Made by a program: the position numbers and the translations under genes. DNA of 64,000 nt from Vanrija pseudolonga (taxonomy: Eukaryota; Basidiomycota; Tremellomycetes; Trichosporonales; Trichosporonaceae), in contig NC_085851.1 of the NCBI RefSeq assembly GCF_020906515.1, forward strand, positions 1,426,001 through 1,490,000, given 5' to 3'. Below, piece by piece: positions 62,714 to 64,000 of the stretch. Positions within the stretch are counted from its first letter, which is position 1. Every line of letters begins with the position of its first letter. The notes under the pieces are model-generated. The model did not search any database. It saw nothing but the letters and a program-made list of their open reading frames with translations, and was not told where the DNA came from.

Positions 62714-64000
62714 CTACATCTCGGGCAGCGACGCGGCCTTGTCCTCGTCGTTGTCGTCGCCGAACGAGAGGCGACGGCGGGGGCGCAACGGCTCCGAGAA
62801 GCCCCAGCCGAAGGAGCCGAAGGAGGGCTGGCGGGTGCGGGCCGGGATGTCGATCGGCGGCGAGGTGGCGTGCGGCGACACGGCGGCGGCGGCGGGGACG
62901 GCAGGCGGAGCAAGGGCAGGCGGCGCCGGAGTAGGAGCGGGGGCGGGGGCGGGGCGAGCAATAGCGGCCGCGGGGACAGCACGAGCCGAGGCGCGGGCGA
63001 AGTTGCTGGCACCGCGAGCACGGGGAGGAGCAGGGGCAGTAACGGGAGTAGCCGATCCGGAGGCAACAGCGGGCGTGAATCCGACAGCGCGCATCACAGT
63101 GCGCGCAGGGGCAGGGGCAACAGGAGCAGCAGGAGCAGGAGCCGGTCCGGGGGCAGCAGCAGTAGGCGTGAATCCGACAGTAGGCACCACAGTGCGCGGC
63201 GAGCGCGGGTCCGACGGCGTGTCGAGGACGAAAGGAGGCACCACGGCGGCGGGGTAAGGCGTGGACGGGCGCACGGCAATGGGGCTGGGCGGGTCGGCTC
63301 TCGTCACGGTCGCGTTGCCGCCGTTGAGCGGGCCGTCGACCAGGAAGGTGACGTGGACGTTAAGGGTGGGTGCGGCGGGGGCGGGGACGGCGGCGGTGGG
63401 GACGGCGGCGGTGGCGGCGTTGTGCGTGCCGCTGGGTCCGGCGTTGGCGTTGTTGGTGGGGATGCTGGCGTCGGTGTTGGCGCCGTCGCTGCCGAGCACA
63501 TTGTTGGGCGCACCGACCGTGCCGAAAGCCACAACCAACTCAGGGCAGCTGTTGAGGATGCCGCGGTAGTCCCAGTTGTCGCGGGGTGGGCCGGAGCAGA
63601 ACAGCGGGCCGGCGGCGGGCGCCCACGCCGAGACGAGGTGCTCGCCCTTGGGCGGGGGAAGGTGGGCGAACTTGCGCGAGGTGTCGATGTCGGGGTTGCG
63701 GAGGCGCGCGGCCGTCTCGGCGCGCGTGGGGCTCTTCTTGCCTGGCTCCTCGCGGCGCACGGGGAGGACAGGCGCACGCGGCTCGGCGGCCTCGGCGCGG
63801 GTGAGCTTGAGGGGCGCGGCGGGACGGGGCTCGGGCGTGGGCGGCGAGCGGACCTCGGCGCGGCCGGCACTCGCGGCATGGCTGGCGTACCGCTCGGCAG
63901 CGCTGTTGACCGCCTCGAGGTTGATGCCCCACAGGTTGTAGAACGGGTGCTTGGGGCCCTCGGCCGCCTGCATCTGCGCCTGCGAAGCCTCCGTTACCGG
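62714..64000 (-). CDS. Unrecognised Pro/Ala/Thr-rich protein, cut by the right edge
   Basis: The frame is open from the window edge (64000) to the stop at 62714; the first internal ATG is at 63973 and the reading frame continues beyond it, so the start is unknown. At least 428 codons. I do not recognise the family. The first third has a more ordered look (HPFYNLWGINLEAVNSAAER, PRDNWDYRGILNSCPELVVA). The remainder is disordered, with a duplicated motif (RTVVPTVGFTPTAAAPG and RTVMRAVGFTPAVASG), long Pro/Ala runs and a C-terminal RPRRRLSFGDDNDEDK. The RRxS-type site could be a phosphorylation target. A scaffold or regulatory role would be speculation. Confidence 0.6.
   Translation of the reverse strand, partial: PVTEASQAQMQAAEGPKHPFYNLWGINLEAVNSAAERYASHAASAGRAEVRSPPTPEPRPAAPLKLTRAEAAEPRAPVLPVRREEPGKKSPTRAETAARLRNPDIDTSRKFAHLPPPKGEHLVSAWAPAAGPLFCSGPPRDNWDYRGILNSCPELVVAFGTVGAPNNVLGSDGANTDASIPTNNANAGPSGTHNAATAAVPTAAVPAPAAPTLNVHVTFLVDGPLNGGNATVTRADPPSPIAVRPSTPYPAAVVPPFVLDTPSDPRSPRTVVPTVGFTPTAAAPGPAPAPAAPVAPAPARTVMRAVGFTPAVASGSATPVTAPAPPRARGASNFARASARAVPAAAIARPAPAPAPTPAPPALAPPAVPAAAAVSPHATSPPIDIPARTRQPSFGSFGWGFSEPLRPRRRLSFGDDNDEDKAASLPEM

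Overview
The window is nuclear DNA of a GC-rich basidiomycete, most likely a tremellomycete yeast of the Trichosporonales type. That placement is inferred from style, not from a marker gene. The reasons are the dense packing of genes on both strands, the many very short introns (mostly 34-90 nt, GTGAGT/GTAAGT donors, CTGAC-like branch sites close to the acceptor), the strong C/G third-position bias, and the fungal gene content (Zn2Cys6 regulator, DDR48-like protein, secreted double-psi-barrel proteins). Exon structures were worked out by hand: every spliced model given as complete keeps frame from ATG to stop.

Layout. 1-10.7 kb: the edge of a secreted Cu/Zn superoxide dismutase, a 3-hydroxybutyrate dehydrogenase, then two convergent secreted double-psi beta-barrel proteins, followed by almost 3 kb without a convincing gene. 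10.8-20 kb: a TauD-type dioxygenase, a tandem triplet of BTB-like genes, and a 922-residue repeat protein whose start codon appears to be split by an intron. 20-28 kb: a small ASCH/PUA-like protein, an Hsp31-type DJ-1 protein, a GH15 glycosidase, an F-box-like protein and an intron-containing tRNA-Arg(ACG). 28-41 kb: a DysF (Spo73-type) protein divergent from a PHAF1 homologue, a GCN5 acetyltransferase with an unusual N-terminal extension, and a Zn2Cys6 transcription factor behind a 2.6 kb leader. 41.5-47.7 kb: steroid-5-alpha-reductase family, AAR2 splicing factor, JmjC protein, SDHC, and a DDR48-like Asn/Gly-rich protein. 49-64 kb: an SDR with a relic of a second copy of its 3' end, a degenerate tRNA-like element, a PGAM-family phosphatase, CCZ1, PXMP4, dipeptidyl-peptidase 5, a senescence/spartin-type protein, a cluster of perfect hairpins, and an unrecognised Pro/Ala-rich protein cut by the right edge.

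Most of the window is ordinary chromosomal housekeeping. A loose theme is membrane traffic and organelles (PHAF1, DysF protein, CCZ1, PXMP4, SDHC, spartin-like), with several divergent pairs sharing short promoters (AAR2/JmjC, DysF/PHAF1, PGAM/CCZ1). The least explained parts are the repeat protein at 16.3-19.1 kb, the secreted pair at 4.7-7.9 kb, the BTB triplet and the hairpin cluster near 62.6 kb. I saw no transposon, virus-like element or CRISPR.
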